DNA from: Candidatus Zixiibacteriota bacterium
GTDB taxonomy: Bacteria > Zixibacteria > MSB-5A5 > WJJR01
Direction: 5' to 3'
DNA: 37,644 bases
Assembly (NCBI GenBank): GCA_016235085.1
Contig: JACRMA010000078.1
Coordinates: 1 to 37,644, forward strand
The notes beneath the pieces are model-generated. The model saw nothing but the letters and a program-made list of their open reading frames with translations, had not been told where the DNA came from and did not search any database. The position numbers were made by a program, and so were the translations under genes. How positions within the stretch are numbered: position 1 is the stretch's first letter; every line of letters starts with the position of its first letter. Positions 17,751 to 26,663 of this stretch are shown here, in pieces.

Positions 17751-19366
17751 TCGAAGCCTCCGACCATGGCGACACCATCGCGGCTTGGCGCTTCATCCTG
17801 CGGTGGCGGAACGATTGTCGAGTCCGGACGCGGCGGCGTGGCTTTGCGCACGGCGGCCGGCGCGGGTTCGTTCTGAGGGACCGTTTGAATCATCTGCTGC
17901 GAGCGGGCCTTCGCAAGCCAGGTCTGCAAGTCGGGACCGATCCGATCCAGGAAGGGTTTCGGATAAACACCGATCCAAATGATCAAGATCAACAGCGGGA
18001 TCAACGTTGCCAGTTCACGTTTGGACAAATCACGAATTGTCTCGTTGACGGTGTGGACAATGGGGCCGAAGAAGACACGGCGCACCAGCCAGAGCATGTA
18101 CCCTGCGGCAAGAATGATCGCCAGCGCGCTGATGCCCGCGAGCCAGGGCCGGGTAGAGAACGCGCCCAAAAGAATCAGGAACTCGCCGACGAAACCATTG
18201 GTGCCGGGCAGGCCGATCGACGACAGCGCCACGATCAGGAATGCGATGGAGAAGACCGGTACGACGGCGAAGATTCCGCCGTAGTCGGCGATCTTGCGCG
18301 TGTGACGGCGTTCGTAGATCATGCCCACGAGCAGGAACAGCGCGCCGGTGGAGATCCCGTGATTGACCTGCTGCAACAGTGATCCGGTTGCCCCGACGAT
18401 ATTGAGCGCCATCATTCCCAGAATCACGAATCCCAGATGCGAGACCGACGAATACGCCACGAGGCTCTTGATGTCGTCCTGAATCAGCGTCATGATGGCG
18501 CCGTAGACGATGCCGATGACTGCGAGAATCCAAAGCGTATCGGCGAAATACTCGAAGCCGAGCGGGAATAACGGCACGGCGAAGCGCAGGAATCCGTAGG
18601 TCCCCAATTTCAGCAACTCCCCCGCCAGCATCACCGAACCGGCCGCGGGAGCCTGGACATGCGCATCGGGAAGCCAGGTGTGGAATGGGAACATCGGGAC
18701 TTTGATGGCGAACGCCAGCGCAAACGCGGCGAAAAGCCAGGGCTGCGCGGCGGTCGGAATTGTCAGACCGTACCAGTCGAAGAGATTGAATGTGCCACCG
18801 GTCGCGCCACCGCTGTATTGGTAGGTCCAGATGATCGCGACCAGCATCAAAAGCGAGCCGGCCATCGTGTAGAGAACGAACTTGACGGTCGCGTAGATGC
18901 GCCGCTCCCCACCCCAGATCCCGATCAGGAAATACATCGGAATCAGCATCGCCTCCCAGAAGACATAGAAGAGGAAGACATCGGTGGCGACAAACGCTCC
19001 GATGACACCGGTCTCCAGGAACAGAAGCGAGGCGTAGTATCCCTTGAGCCCCGCCTGGATCGACGAGTATGAGGAGACGACCGAAATGATCGTCAGCAAT
19101 GTCGTGAGCAGGACGAGCAGCAGGGAAATGCCATCGACGCCGACACGGTAGCCGATACCGTAACGCGTGATCCAATCGACGCTCTCGGTGAACTGGAATC
19201 CATTGCCGGGGACGAAATCAAACCAGAGCCAGAGGGAAGCGATAAACTGGATGGCGGAGGCGACAGTCGCCAGCGAACGCACCTGATTCAGGCGGTCGTT
19301 GGGCCAGACCAGCAGGAGCACGCCGATCAACGCAGGAAAGAATATGAGGAAACTGAGTATTCCCAT
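17747..19366 (-). CDS. nuoM: NADH-quinone oxidoreductase subunit M, with Pro/Ala-rich C-terminal extension
   Basis: WEAMLIPMYFLIGIWGG, FHTWLPDAHVQAPAAGSVMLAGELLKLGTYGFLRF, LVAYSSVSHLGFVILG; 4-nt overlap with nuoN. Confidence 0.96.
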   Translation of the reverse strand: MGILSFLIFFPALIGVLLLVWPNDRLNQVRSLATVASAIQFIASLWLWFDFVPGNGFQFTESVDWITRYGIGYRVGVDGISLLLVLLTTLLTIISVVSSYSSIQAGLKGYYASLLFLETGVIGAFVATDVFLFYVFWEAMLIPMYFLIGIWGGERRIYATVKFVLYTMAGSLLMLVAIIWTYQYSGGATGGTFNLFDWYGLTIPTAAQPWLFAAFALAFAIKVPMFPFHTWLPDAHVQAPAAGSVMLAGELLKLGTYGFLRFAVPLFPLGFEYFADTLWILAVIGIVYGAIMTLIQDDIKSLVAYSSVSHLGFVILGMMALNIVGATGSLLQQVNHGISTGALFLLVGMIYERRHTRKIADYGGIFAVVPVFSIAFLIVALSSIGLPGTNGFVGEFLILLGAFSTRPWLAGISALAIILAAGYMLWLVRRVFFGPIVHTVNETIRDLSKRELATLIPLLILIIWIGVYPKPFLDRIGPDLQTWLAKARSQQMIQTVPQNEPAPAAVRKATPPRPDSTIVPPPQDEAPSRDGVAMVGGFE

Positions 19367-19371
19367 CGCGA

Positions 19372-21324
19372 TCAGCCCGAAACCCTCATGAACATGTAAA
19401 CCACCCAGCCAAGGGCGACCACACAGCCGATGGCGAAGGTCACCGCACCGAGACGGAACCGGCCCGTCGCGGTGCTCACACCGACTGCCGCCAGCGATTG
19501 CGCGAGGCGCGCGATGCCATTGGCGGCACCGTCAACGACTGCGAGATCGAAGCGGCGGTAAACGAACCGTGACGCGCCAATCAACGGACGGACGATGACT
19601 GCGTCGTAGATTTCATCCACCCAGTATTTGTTGAGCAGAAGGTTGTAAATCCCGGTGAAGCGTACGCGAACCTTCTCGGGAGACTCCGGCGACTTCACGT
19701 ACCACTTGTAGGCCCACCCGATTCCGAGCAGGCCGACCGCGATGGACACGGCCATCAGGCCATATTCCAGACCAAGCGAATGACTTGCCTCGCGCGCGGG
19801 CAGAATCTTTTCGGCGTGCTCGAATACCGGGGCGAGGAAATGCTCGAACCAGGAGCCGCCGCCAAGGATCTTGGGCCAGCCGATCCAGCCACCAATCACG
19901 GATAGAACACCGAGGACCATGAGCGGACGCGCCATCGATGCCGGCGATTCGTGCGGATGGACATCGCCGGAATAGCGCTTCTCGCCGTGAAATGCGAGGA
20001 AAACCAGACGGAACATGTAGAAGGCGGTCAGCAGGGCCGTGATGGTGGCCACCAGCCAGAGCAGCCAACTGCCGATTGGGGATGAGAACGACTGCCAGAG
20101 AATTTCATCCTTGGAGACGAATCCGGCCAGCGGAGGCACACCCGCAATCGCGAGCGCCGCAATCAGGAATGTCCAATAGGTGACCGGCATCGCGTGTTTC
20201 AGCCCGCCCATCTTGCGCAAGTCCTGTTCATTGGACATGGCGTGGATCACGCTACCCGCACCAAGGAACAATAGCGCCTTGAAGAAGGCGTGGGTCATGA
20301 GGTGGAAAATCCCCGCGGCGAAAGCGCCTACTCCAAGCGCGAGGAACATGTAACCCAATTGACTGATCGTCGAGTATGCGAGGACCTTCTTGATGTCGTT
20401 TTGCACGAGGGCCATGCTCGCCGCAAAGATCGCGGTGGCGCCGCCGATGATCGCGACGACCAATAGCGTGACTGGTGCGAGCGAAAAGAGCACCGAGCAG
20501 CGTGCGACCATGTAGACGCCGGCGGTGACCATGGTGGCAGCGTGAATCAACGCCGAGACCGGGGTCGGACCCTCCATGGCGTCGGGGAGCCAGACATAGA
20601 GCGGAATCTGCGCCGATTTGCCGGTGGCGCCCATGAAAAGCAGCAAGCCGATCGCGGTGAGCAGTCCCCCACTCGCGGCGGCGACGGCCGGGGCGCGTTC
20701 AAATACCTCGGAGAACGTGACCGTTCCGAAATTCCAGAAGATGAGAAAGATCGCCAGCGAGAATCCGAGATCACCGATGCGGTTGACGACGAAGGCTTTC
20801 ATCCCCGCGGCCGCCGCCGAGGGACGCCGGAACCAGAATCCGATCAACAGGTACGAGCAGAGCCCGACCCCCTCCCAGCCGATGTACATGACCAGGAAAT
20901 TGTCGGCCAGCACCAGGGTCAGCATGAAGAAGACGAACAGATTCAGGAATGAGAAATAGCGCGGCTGATCGGGATCATGGCCCATGTAGCCGACTGAGTA
21001 CACGTGAATGAGGAATCCGACGCCGGAGACGACCAGGATCATCACCGCTGACAGCGGATCGAGCATGAAGCTGAACGGCACGTGGAAATTCCCGACGCTG
21101 ATCCAATCGAAAGGCGCGGTGATGAAACGGCGTTCGGGAAGCGAGAGCAGGGCGCTGAATGCGCCTGCAGAGACCAAGAACGAAATCAGAACCGTGGCGC
21201 ACCCAATGACTCCGGCGGTGTTCTTCCCCCAGCGGCGGCCAAAGAAGCCGTTGAGCAGGAAGCCCAAGAGAGGCCAGAGGGGGATTGTCCAGACTAATGA
21301 AAGCATAGGTGTCAGCGTCGGCAC
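19372..21324 (-). CDS. nuoL: NADH-quinone oxidoreductase subunit L
   Basis: GWEGVGLCSYLLIGFWF, WLPDAMEGPTPVSALIHAATMVTAGVYM, KKVLAYSTISQLGYM. Confidence 0.97.
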   Translation of the reverse strand: MPTLTPMLSLVWTIPLWPLLGFLLNGFFGRRWGKNTAGVIGCATVLISFLVSAGAFSALLSLPERRFITAPFDWISVGNFHVPFSFMLDPLSAVMILVVSGVGFLIHVYSVGYMGHDPDQPRYFSFLNLFVFFMLTLVLADNFLVMYIGWEGVGLCSYLLIGFWFRRPSAAAAGMKAFVVNRIGDLGFSLAIFLIFWNFGTVTFSEVFERAPAVAAASGGLLTAIGLLLFMGATGKSAQIPLYVWLPDAMEGPTPVSALIHAATMVTAGVYMVARCSVLFSLAPVTLLVVAIIGGATAIFAASMALVQNDIKKVLAYSTISQLGYMFLALGVGAFAAGIFHLMTHAFFKALLFLGAGSVIHAMSNEQDLRKMGGLKHAMPVTYWTFLIAALAIAGVPPLAGFVSKDEILWQSFSSPIGSWLLWLVATITALLTAFYMFRLVFLAFHGEKRYSGDVHPHESPASMARPLMVLGVLSVIGGWIGWPKILGGGSWFEHFLAPVFEHAEKILPAREASHSLGLEYGLMAVSIAVGLLGIGWAYKWYVKSPESPEKVRVRFTGIYNLLLNKYWVDEIYDAVIVRPLIGASRFVYRRFDLAVVDGAANGIARLAQSLAAVGVSTATGRFRLGAVTFAIGCVVALGWVVYMFMRVSG

Positions 21325-21424
21325 TCGATTGGAGGTGCGAACTCTATCTCGTTGTCGTTCCGTTTGCGCTCCCCGGTGACATTCCTGTAAAGTCCCCCCA
21401 TGCCATTCCGATACCGGCCCCCTA

Positions 21425-21520
21425 TGTCATTCCGAGCGCAGCGAGGAATCGTCCGAGGTTGTCTCGCCGATAACGGGGCGGACAGCAGATCCTTCGTCGC
21501 TTCGCTCCTCAGGATGACAA
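21425..21520. repeat. ~96-bp inverted doublet, GTCATTCCGAG.. / ..CTCAGGATGAC family, within nuoK-nuoL spacer
   Basis: gtcattccgagcgcagcgaggaatc (left) versus agatccttcgtcgcttcgctcctcaggatgac (right), imperfect inverted arms; right 40 bp (21481-21520) identical to 8552-8591. Confidence 0.8.
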
Positions 21521-21630
21521 GGGAAGGAGTGCTCCACTGGGTGACAGCGGAATGAGGGCTCCCCAGGATGACAGGGGACGAATTGCTCCTCAGGAAGACA
21601 TTGGGGACGGGTTTCATGCGAAAATCCGGA

Positions 21631-21945
21631 TCACCCTTTCAGCATGTTCAAACGATCGACGTCGACTGAGCCTTTGCGTCGGAAGACCGCGACCAGAATC
21701 GCCAGGCCGACCGCGGCTTCTGCGGCGGCGACGGTCAGCACAAAGAATACCATAACCTGCCCGCCGAGATCGCCGTGCACGCGGGCAAAGACCACGAGGA
21801 GGAGATTGGCGGCGTTGAGCATGAGCTCGATGCTCATGAGAATCACGATCGCATTGCGCGCCGTCAGTACTCCGATCACTCCGAGGCTAAAGAGGATGCC
21901 GGAGAGAATGATGTAGTTTCCCAGCGGGACGGGAAGCGCGTTCAT
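21631..21945 (-). CDS. nuoK: NADH-quinone oxidoreductase subunit K
   Basis: 104 aa; [37 protein letters not shown]. Confidence 0.97.
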   Translation of the reverse strand: MNALPVPLGNYIILSGILFSLGVIGVLTARNAIVILMSIELMLNAANLLLVVFARVHGDLGGQVMVFFVLTVAAAEAAVGLAILVAVFRRKGSVDVDRLNMLKG

Positions 21946-22484
21946 GCTTCTCCCTCATTCCCCGCCGGTGGTGCGGCATCGATCTCATTCGACGACTTGC
22001 GGCGCGCCACGACCACGGCCGCCAGCACCGCGGCGACGAGCAGCAGCGAAGTCAGTTCAAATGGGAACATGTATTCGCCAAACAAAGCGATGCCGATGGA
22101 GCGCACACTGCCGAAACCGTCCGGCACATTCGCGGCCATGACGCGGCCGCCGCCGATGAGCGAAATCAATTCGGCCAGGAATGCGGCTCCTGCCAGTGTG
22201 CCGAGCAATCGCAGCCAGGGGAGCTGGTCGCGGCCGAATTCATCCTTACGCAAGTTTAACAGCATCACAATGAACAGGAACAAAACCATGATGGCGCCGG
22301 CATAGACGATGATCTGGAGCGCGGCGATGAACTCGGCGGAGAGTTGCAGGAACAGGACCGCCAACGCGATCAGTGTGACGATTAGATGCAGGACCGAGAG
22401 GACGGCATTCTTGAGGACCACTACGCGTATCGCGGCGATAATCGCCACAATTGCCGCTACCCAGAAGATGAGTTGATCCGCCAT
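21942..22484 (-). CDS. nuoJ: NADH-quinone oxidoreductase subunit J
   Basis: [52 protein letters not shown]; overlaps nuoK by 4 nt. Confidence 0.96.
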   Translation of the reverse strand: MADQLIFWVAAIVAIIAAIRVVVLKNAVLSVLHLIVTLIALAVLFLQLSAEFIAALQIIVYAGAIMVLFLFIVMLLNLRKDEFGRDQLPWLRLLGTLAGAAFLAELISLIGGGRVMAANVPDGFGSVRSIGIALFGEYMFPFELTSLLLVAAVLAAVVVARRKSSNEIDAAPPAGNEGEA

Positions 22485-22649
22485 CGGCTAAGAGAATCTC
22501 TTCACAAAAATGGACTCGATTGCGCCTCATGCGCAGTCGAAGCGGCAAGTATCGCGCCAGTGACGGGGGCAGTCAACCACGAAATCGGGGGCGGGTGTCA
22601 ATTCGGTGGGCAGGAAGTCAAAGGGCAATAGGGACTTGGCAGGGGCGTC

Positions 22650-22791
22650 GGTGGCCCACCAGGAGCCTTCGCCGAAGGCGAAAGGCGGATGGTGGGGCGC
22701 GGCAGGGTTCTGACCGGGAGCGATGGCCTCCCGCGAAGAACCCCACCATCCGTCCTGTCCGCTTCGCGGACTGGACTCCTGGTGGGCCACC
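22650..22791. repeat. ~142-bp nested palindromic element, 'TGGCCCACCAGGAG' family copy 2
   Basis: Perfect 16-bp outer arms ggtggcccaccaggag/ctcctggtgggccacc; inner arms cggatggtgggg (22686-22697)/ccccaccatccg (22741-22752); apical hairpins GCCTTC-gcc-GAAGGC and GTCCGC-ttc-GCGGAC. Confidence 0.92.
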
Positions 22792-22803
22792 AAGTAGGGG
22801 CTT

Positions 22804-24297
22804 CTACTTTAGTAAGATGATCTTCCTGATAATTGGAGCGTCGTTACCCATCAGGCGGGCGAAATACATGCCTGATGGGACGGTGTAACCGTGGTGGTCG
22901 GTACCGTTCCATTCGACTGAGGTCGTGTTCGTCCCCGAGTGGAAGTCGTATGTGCGTACCACCTGCCCGAGGATGTTGAGGATTTCCAGGGCCGAGGGGT
23001 TGGTCGAGGGTGTCCAGTTCAGGCGCACACTGCTGTTGAAGGGATTGGGAAATGCGGTCAGGGTGGGTGTTGTTGGGATTCCGGTTGAATTGGACTGGTT
23101 GTCGGTCACCGAGGTTGGCATACCCCAGATGTAGAGGCTGGAGTCGGCTATGTAGAAGAGGTCCTGGTGATCGGTGGTCAGGATGTTGCCGGTCTGGAGG
23201 TCGGCTTTGGGCATGCCGGGCAGTGTATCGATAACGGCGCCGGTCGACATGGTGCGCACTTCCCAGCCTGCTCCGGAGATCAGCGGCAGATAGAGGGCCG
23301 GATGGCCGTCTTCATGCAGGTCGAAGACGGCGAAGCCCATGTAGTATGGCGTTGGGAAAGCGCGGCTCCAGATCGATGAGCCAGTGCTTGTATTCTGGCA
23401 CGAAATGCGCGATTGGCGAAGCGCATGTTCGGCCAGCAGATCTACGACCACCCGGGGACCGGTCGGGTCCACAGCAGCATGGCGAAGAAGCGTGGGATCG
23501 GGCGGAATGCCAGCGGAGCCATATTGGAGACCGAGTTGCAGGAGCGGGGTACAATTCCACTCGGAATCAACAAGCCAGAGCGCGTCGGTGTAGGTTGTTT
23601 GCAGGAAGAAGTACTGGTCCACGGTCATGTGATGCTCATGGAGGACCATCCGGTTGTCCATACCGGTCGGGACTTCGCAAATACGCCGGGCGGGCGTCAC
23701 ACCGGCGGGGAACTGATGCTGTTGGGCACCGGTGAGCAAATCGAACACGTGCATGGTCCATGAGTAAGAATCATAGATGTGCGGATAGTCCGGGTATGTG
23801 GAATCTTCGGAATGAAAGTGAACCGTCTCTGTCAAACCCACGAGAAACTTCCCATCAGCGGATTCACCCCAGAAATTCGCCGCGAGCGGCCAGAAGGGCG
23901 CAACCCAGAGGATGCTGTCCGGGCTCAGGCCCTCGCGATGCAGGAAGATGGTATCGCCTTTCAGATAGGCGTACTCGAGGGAACCGTCGCCGGCATAGTC
24001 ACCGGCGCCCCAGTTGGTACCGGTCACGGGGATATCGTGGGGGCCATCAAGCCAGGTCAGAGTCGATGGACTGAAGATGCCGGCCTGCGCCGGAGGGCCA
24101 TCGAAGGCAATCGCCAGCTCCCAGAGATTATCATTGTTAATATCTGTGGGGTACCACGCGGCCACCGCATGGCCAAATGGTACGGCGATGAATGCCGATG
24201 ACGCCGAAGCGGCGGCCGCTGCGCAGGCGGTGAAGGCCACCAGGCACAATGCGGCGCCGATTCCCAGAAATCTGGCGTACCGAGAGTTCATTTTCAC
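22804..24297 (-). CDS. Secreted protein with C-terminal FlgD-like/T9SS-type sorting domain
   Basis: Signal-like N-terminus; C-terminus TAFPNPFNSSVRLNWTPS...EILNILGQVVRTYDFHSGTNTTSVEWNGTDHHGYTVPSGMYFARL...RKIILLK. Confidence 0.82.
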   Translation of the reverse strand: MKMNSRYARFLGIGAALCLVAFTACAAAAASASSAFIAVPFGHAVAAWYPTDINNDNLWELAIAFDGPPAQAGIFSPSTLTWLDGPHDIPVTGTNWGAGDYAGDGSLEYAYLKGDTIFLHREGLSPDSILWVAPFWPLAANFWGESADGKFLVGLTETVHFHSEDSTYPDYPHIYDSYSWTMHVFDLLTGAQQHQFPAGVTPARRICEVPTGMDNRMVLHEHHMTVDQYFFLQTTYTDALWLVDSEWNCTPLLQLGLQYGSAGIPPDPTLLRHAAVDPTGPRVVVDLLAEHALRQSRISCQNTSTGSSIWSRAFPTPYYMGFAVFDLHEDGHPALYLPLISGAGWEVRTMSTGAVIDTLPGMPKADLQTGNILTTDHQDLFYIADSSLYIWGMPTSVTDNQSNSTGIPTTPTLTAFPNPFNSSVRLNWTPSTNPSALEILNILGQVVRTYDFHSGTNTTSVEWNGTDHHGYTVPSGMYFARLMGNDAPIIRKIILLK

Positions 24298-24383
24298 CTC
24301 CCAGTCAGTGCGGGGGAATGCACGCTGACGAGTTCAATATGGCACGAAGTCGGGAGTTGTCAAGGGGGTTTGAAGAGGGCAGG

Positions 24384-24498
24384 TGTGGCGCGGCCGCCCT
24401 CGGCCGGGGTTTGGAGCAGGAGGCATCACTTTGGGTTGCCTTGCCGCGAAGAGATTCGATGCTTCGCATCGAACGCGGGCGAGGGCGCCCGCGCCACA
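24384..24498. repeat. ~115-bp inverted doublet of the 'TGTGGCGCGG' family
   Basis: tgtggcgcggccgccctcggcc ... ttcgatgcttcgcatcgaacgcgggcgagggcgcccgcgccaca. Confidence 0.88.
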
Positions 24499-24529
24499 TT
24501 TGCTCGCCAAGATTAATCTGAGTCGTCAG

Positions 24530-24556
24530 GGCCATGGGCAGGATGCCCATGCCACC
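24530..24556. repeat. 'CATGGGCAGGATGCCCATGCCACC' repeat unit
   Basis: ggccatgggcaggatgcccatgccacc; further copies at 24683, 24735 (inverted) and 26632. Confidence 0.85.
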
Positions 24557-24599
24557 GTAATTGGAGGGGCTGACCTTAGGCTGGCTTGCCGCGAGGAGA

Positions 24600-24643
24600 T
24601 TCGACGCTTCGCATCGAACGCGGGCGAGGGCGCCCGCGCCACA
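24600..24643. repeat. Half unit of the 'TGTGGCGCGG' family
   Basis: ttcgacgcttcgcatcgaacgcgggcgagggcgcccgcgccaca. Confidence 0.85.
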
Positions 24644-24682
24644 TGTTCTTAGCTTTACGCCATGGTCGGCGCTACGCGTAAG

Positions 24683-24761
24683 GGCCATGGACAGGATGCC
24701 CATGCCACCTATGCTGTAAGGTGCTCCTCAAACTGGTGGCACGGCATCCTGCCCGTGCGCC
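24683..24761. repeat. 79-bp inverted doublet of the 'GGGCAGGATGCCC..GCCACC' family
   Basis: ggccatggacaggatgcccatgccacc (24683-24709) and ggtggcacggcatcctgcccgtgcgcc (24735-24761) in opposite orientation. Confidence 0.85.
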
Positions 24762-24810
24762 GGGGCGTCTTGGGAATGCCTGCACATCTCATTCTGAAAC
24801 AGGGAACCAC

Positions 24811-24972
24811 GAGATTGCTTCGTCGCTCCCTCCGCCTTCGACGGAGACGCTCCTCGCAATGACTTTTCATTCAGTTGATTCCACAAAAATGTCATTGCGC
24901 AATGACTTTTTGTTCAGCCGATTCCATAACCATGTCGTTGCGAGGCGCGGCTTTTTGCGCCGAAGCAATCTC
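24811..24972. repeat. 162-bp nested palindromic element ('GAGATTGCTTCG' family)
   Basis: Outer arms gagattgcttcg (24811-24822)/cgaagcaatctc (24961-24972); inner cctcgcaatgac/gtcgttgcgagg; central perfect palindrome gtcattgcgcaatgac (24891-24906). Confidence 0.85.
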
Positions 24973-25019
24973 ATGCTTGCGGAGTCTCCCTGCCTCTCCC
25001 TGGGTTCTTCAATACACTC

Positions 25020-26618
25020 TCAGGTGTTGGGGTGGTATTCGCCCCAGACCTGGCGGAAGACGTCGGAGATTTCGCCGAGGGTGCAGAGGGATTCGACACA
25101 GGTGATGATCTGCGGCATCAGCGGCTCGGTGCCTTCGGCACGGCGTTTGAGCTCGGCGAGTGAGTCACGGACGGCAGACTGGTTGCGGCTGGATTTGGCG
25201 GCGGTGAGACGGGATATCTGCTGCGCTTCCAGTTTGGGATCGGGACGGGCGATGTTGTCCGGCGGTTGTTCGTCGGATTTGGTATAGCGGTTGACGCCGA
25301 CGATGGTCCTCTCCCCTTTTTCGACCTGACGCTGGTGGTCCCACGCCGACTTTTCGATCTGCCGGTTGTAGAATCCCTTTTCGATTGCGGCGATTGCTCC
25401 GCCCAACTTGCCGATTTGCTCGATCAAATCGTTCGCCTTGGTTTCGAGCGCATCGGTGAGCGTTTCCAGGTAGAACGAACCGCCCAGTGGATCGGCGGTA
25501 TTCGTGACGCCGGATTCATGGGCGATCACTTGCTGGGTGCGCAGCGCCAGTTCGGCGGAATCAGCGGTCGGGAGAGCAAGCGCCTCGTCGAAGGCGTTGG
25601 TGTGCAGCGACTGGGTTCCGCCGAGTACCGCGGCGAGCGCCTGAATCGTAACACGCGGGACATTGACCAACGGCTGTTGCGCGGTCAATGTCGAGCCGGC
25701 AGTTTGGGTGTGAAAACGGAAGCGCATCGACGCAGGGTCCTTCGCCGCGAACCGGTTTTTCATGATGCGTGCCCACATGCGTCGCGCTGCGCGGAACTTA
25801 GCGACCTCTTCGAAGAAATCGTTGTGCGCGTTGAGAAAGAACGACAGGCGCGGCGCGAATTCATCGACGGTGAGTCCGGCACTCAGGGCGTTTTCGACAT
25901 ACGCGATGCCATTGGCGAGCGTAAACGCGATTTCCTGTGCAGCGGTGGAACCGGCCTCGCGGATGTGATAGCCGGAGATCGAGATCGGATTCCACTTGGG
26001 GAGCGTTTCCTTGCAGAAGCGGAACGAGTCGGCGACCAGGCGCATCGAGGGCTGGGGTGGATAGATGTAGGTGCCGCGAGCAACGTACTCCTTGAGGATG
26101 TCATTCTGCGTAGTGCCACTTAAGCTCGCAAGGCTAACACCCTGCTTTTTTGCCACCGCGACGAGCAGTGCCAGAAGAATAGCTGCGGTGGCGTTGATGG
26201 TCATCGAGACGGAGACTTGATCGAGGGGAATCCCCTGCATCAAGACTTCCATGTCCCAAAGGCCATCGATGGCGACCCCGGTCTTGCCGACTTCACCGAT
26301 CGCCATGTGATGATCGGAATCGTATCCGATTTGGGTCGGCAAGTCGAATGCCACCGACAGGCCGGTTTGTCCCTGCGAGAGGAGATAGCGATAGCGCTGG
26401 TTGGATTCCTCCGCGGTGGCGAACCCGGCGTATTGCCGCATGGTCCACAGGCGTTTGGTGTACATGCCGTCGTAGACGCCGCGCGTGAACGGGAATTCAC
26501 CGGGGTGGCCGAGATCGCGTTCGAATTGGACCGAGCGGGGCCAGCGATCATAGACCGGCCAGATCGGGATGCCGGAGGTCGTTTCGGGCGGTTTGGGGGG
26601 ATCGGGCATGGGGGTCAA
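25020..26618 (-). CDS. Methylmalonyl-CoA mutase large-subunit N-terminal (catalytic) domain protein, no B12-binding domain
   Basis: [84 protein letters not shown]; ends without a DxHxxG cobalamin domain. Confidence 0.95.
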   Translation of the reverse strand: MTPMPDPPKPPETTSGIPIWPVYDRWPRSVQFERDLGHPGEFPFTRGVYDGMYTKRLWTMRQYAGFATAEESNQRYRYLLSQGQTGLSVAFDLPTQIGYDSDHHMAIGEVGKTGVAIDGLWDMEVLMQGIPLDQVSVSMTINATAAILLALLVAVAKKQGVSLASLSGTTQNDILKEYVARGTYIYPPQPSMRLVADSFRFCKETLPKWNPISISGYHIREAGSTAAQEIAFTLANGIAYVENALSAGLTVDEFAPRLSFFLNAHNDFFEEVAKFRAARRMWARIMKNRFAAKDPASMRFRFHTQTAGSTLTAQQPLVNVPRVTIQALAAVLGGTQSLHTNAFDEALALPTADSAELALRTQQVIAHESGVTNTADPLGGSFYLETLTDALETKANDLIEQIGKLGGAIAAIEKGFYNRQIEKSAWDHQRQVEKGERTIVGVNRYTKSDEQPPDNIARPDPKLEAQQISRLTAAKSSRNQSAVRDSLAELKRRAEGTEPLMPQIITCVESLCTLGEISDVFRQVWGEYHPNT

Positions 26619-26631
26619 TCCAATCTGGGAT

Positions 26632-26656
26632 GCACGGGCAGGATGCCCGTGCCACC
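26632..26656. repeat. 'GGGCAGGATGCCC..GCCACC' repeat unit
   Basis: gcacgggcaggatgcccgtgccacc. Confidence 0.85.
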
Positions 26657-26663
26657 AATGGAG

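Noticed and set aside
18030-19175. 381-aa alternative-frame ORF inside nuoM
   Set aside because: Same-strand shadow frame of nuoM, Arg-rich, no motifs.
24384-24972. CRISPR array
   Set aside because: Repeats are palindromic units of different families at irregular spacing and orientation, with no regular spacers and no cas genes.
24811-24972. Insertion sequence with transposase
   Set aside because: Terminal symmetry is present but only ~160 bp long with no transposase ORF; better described as a MITE/REPIN-like element.
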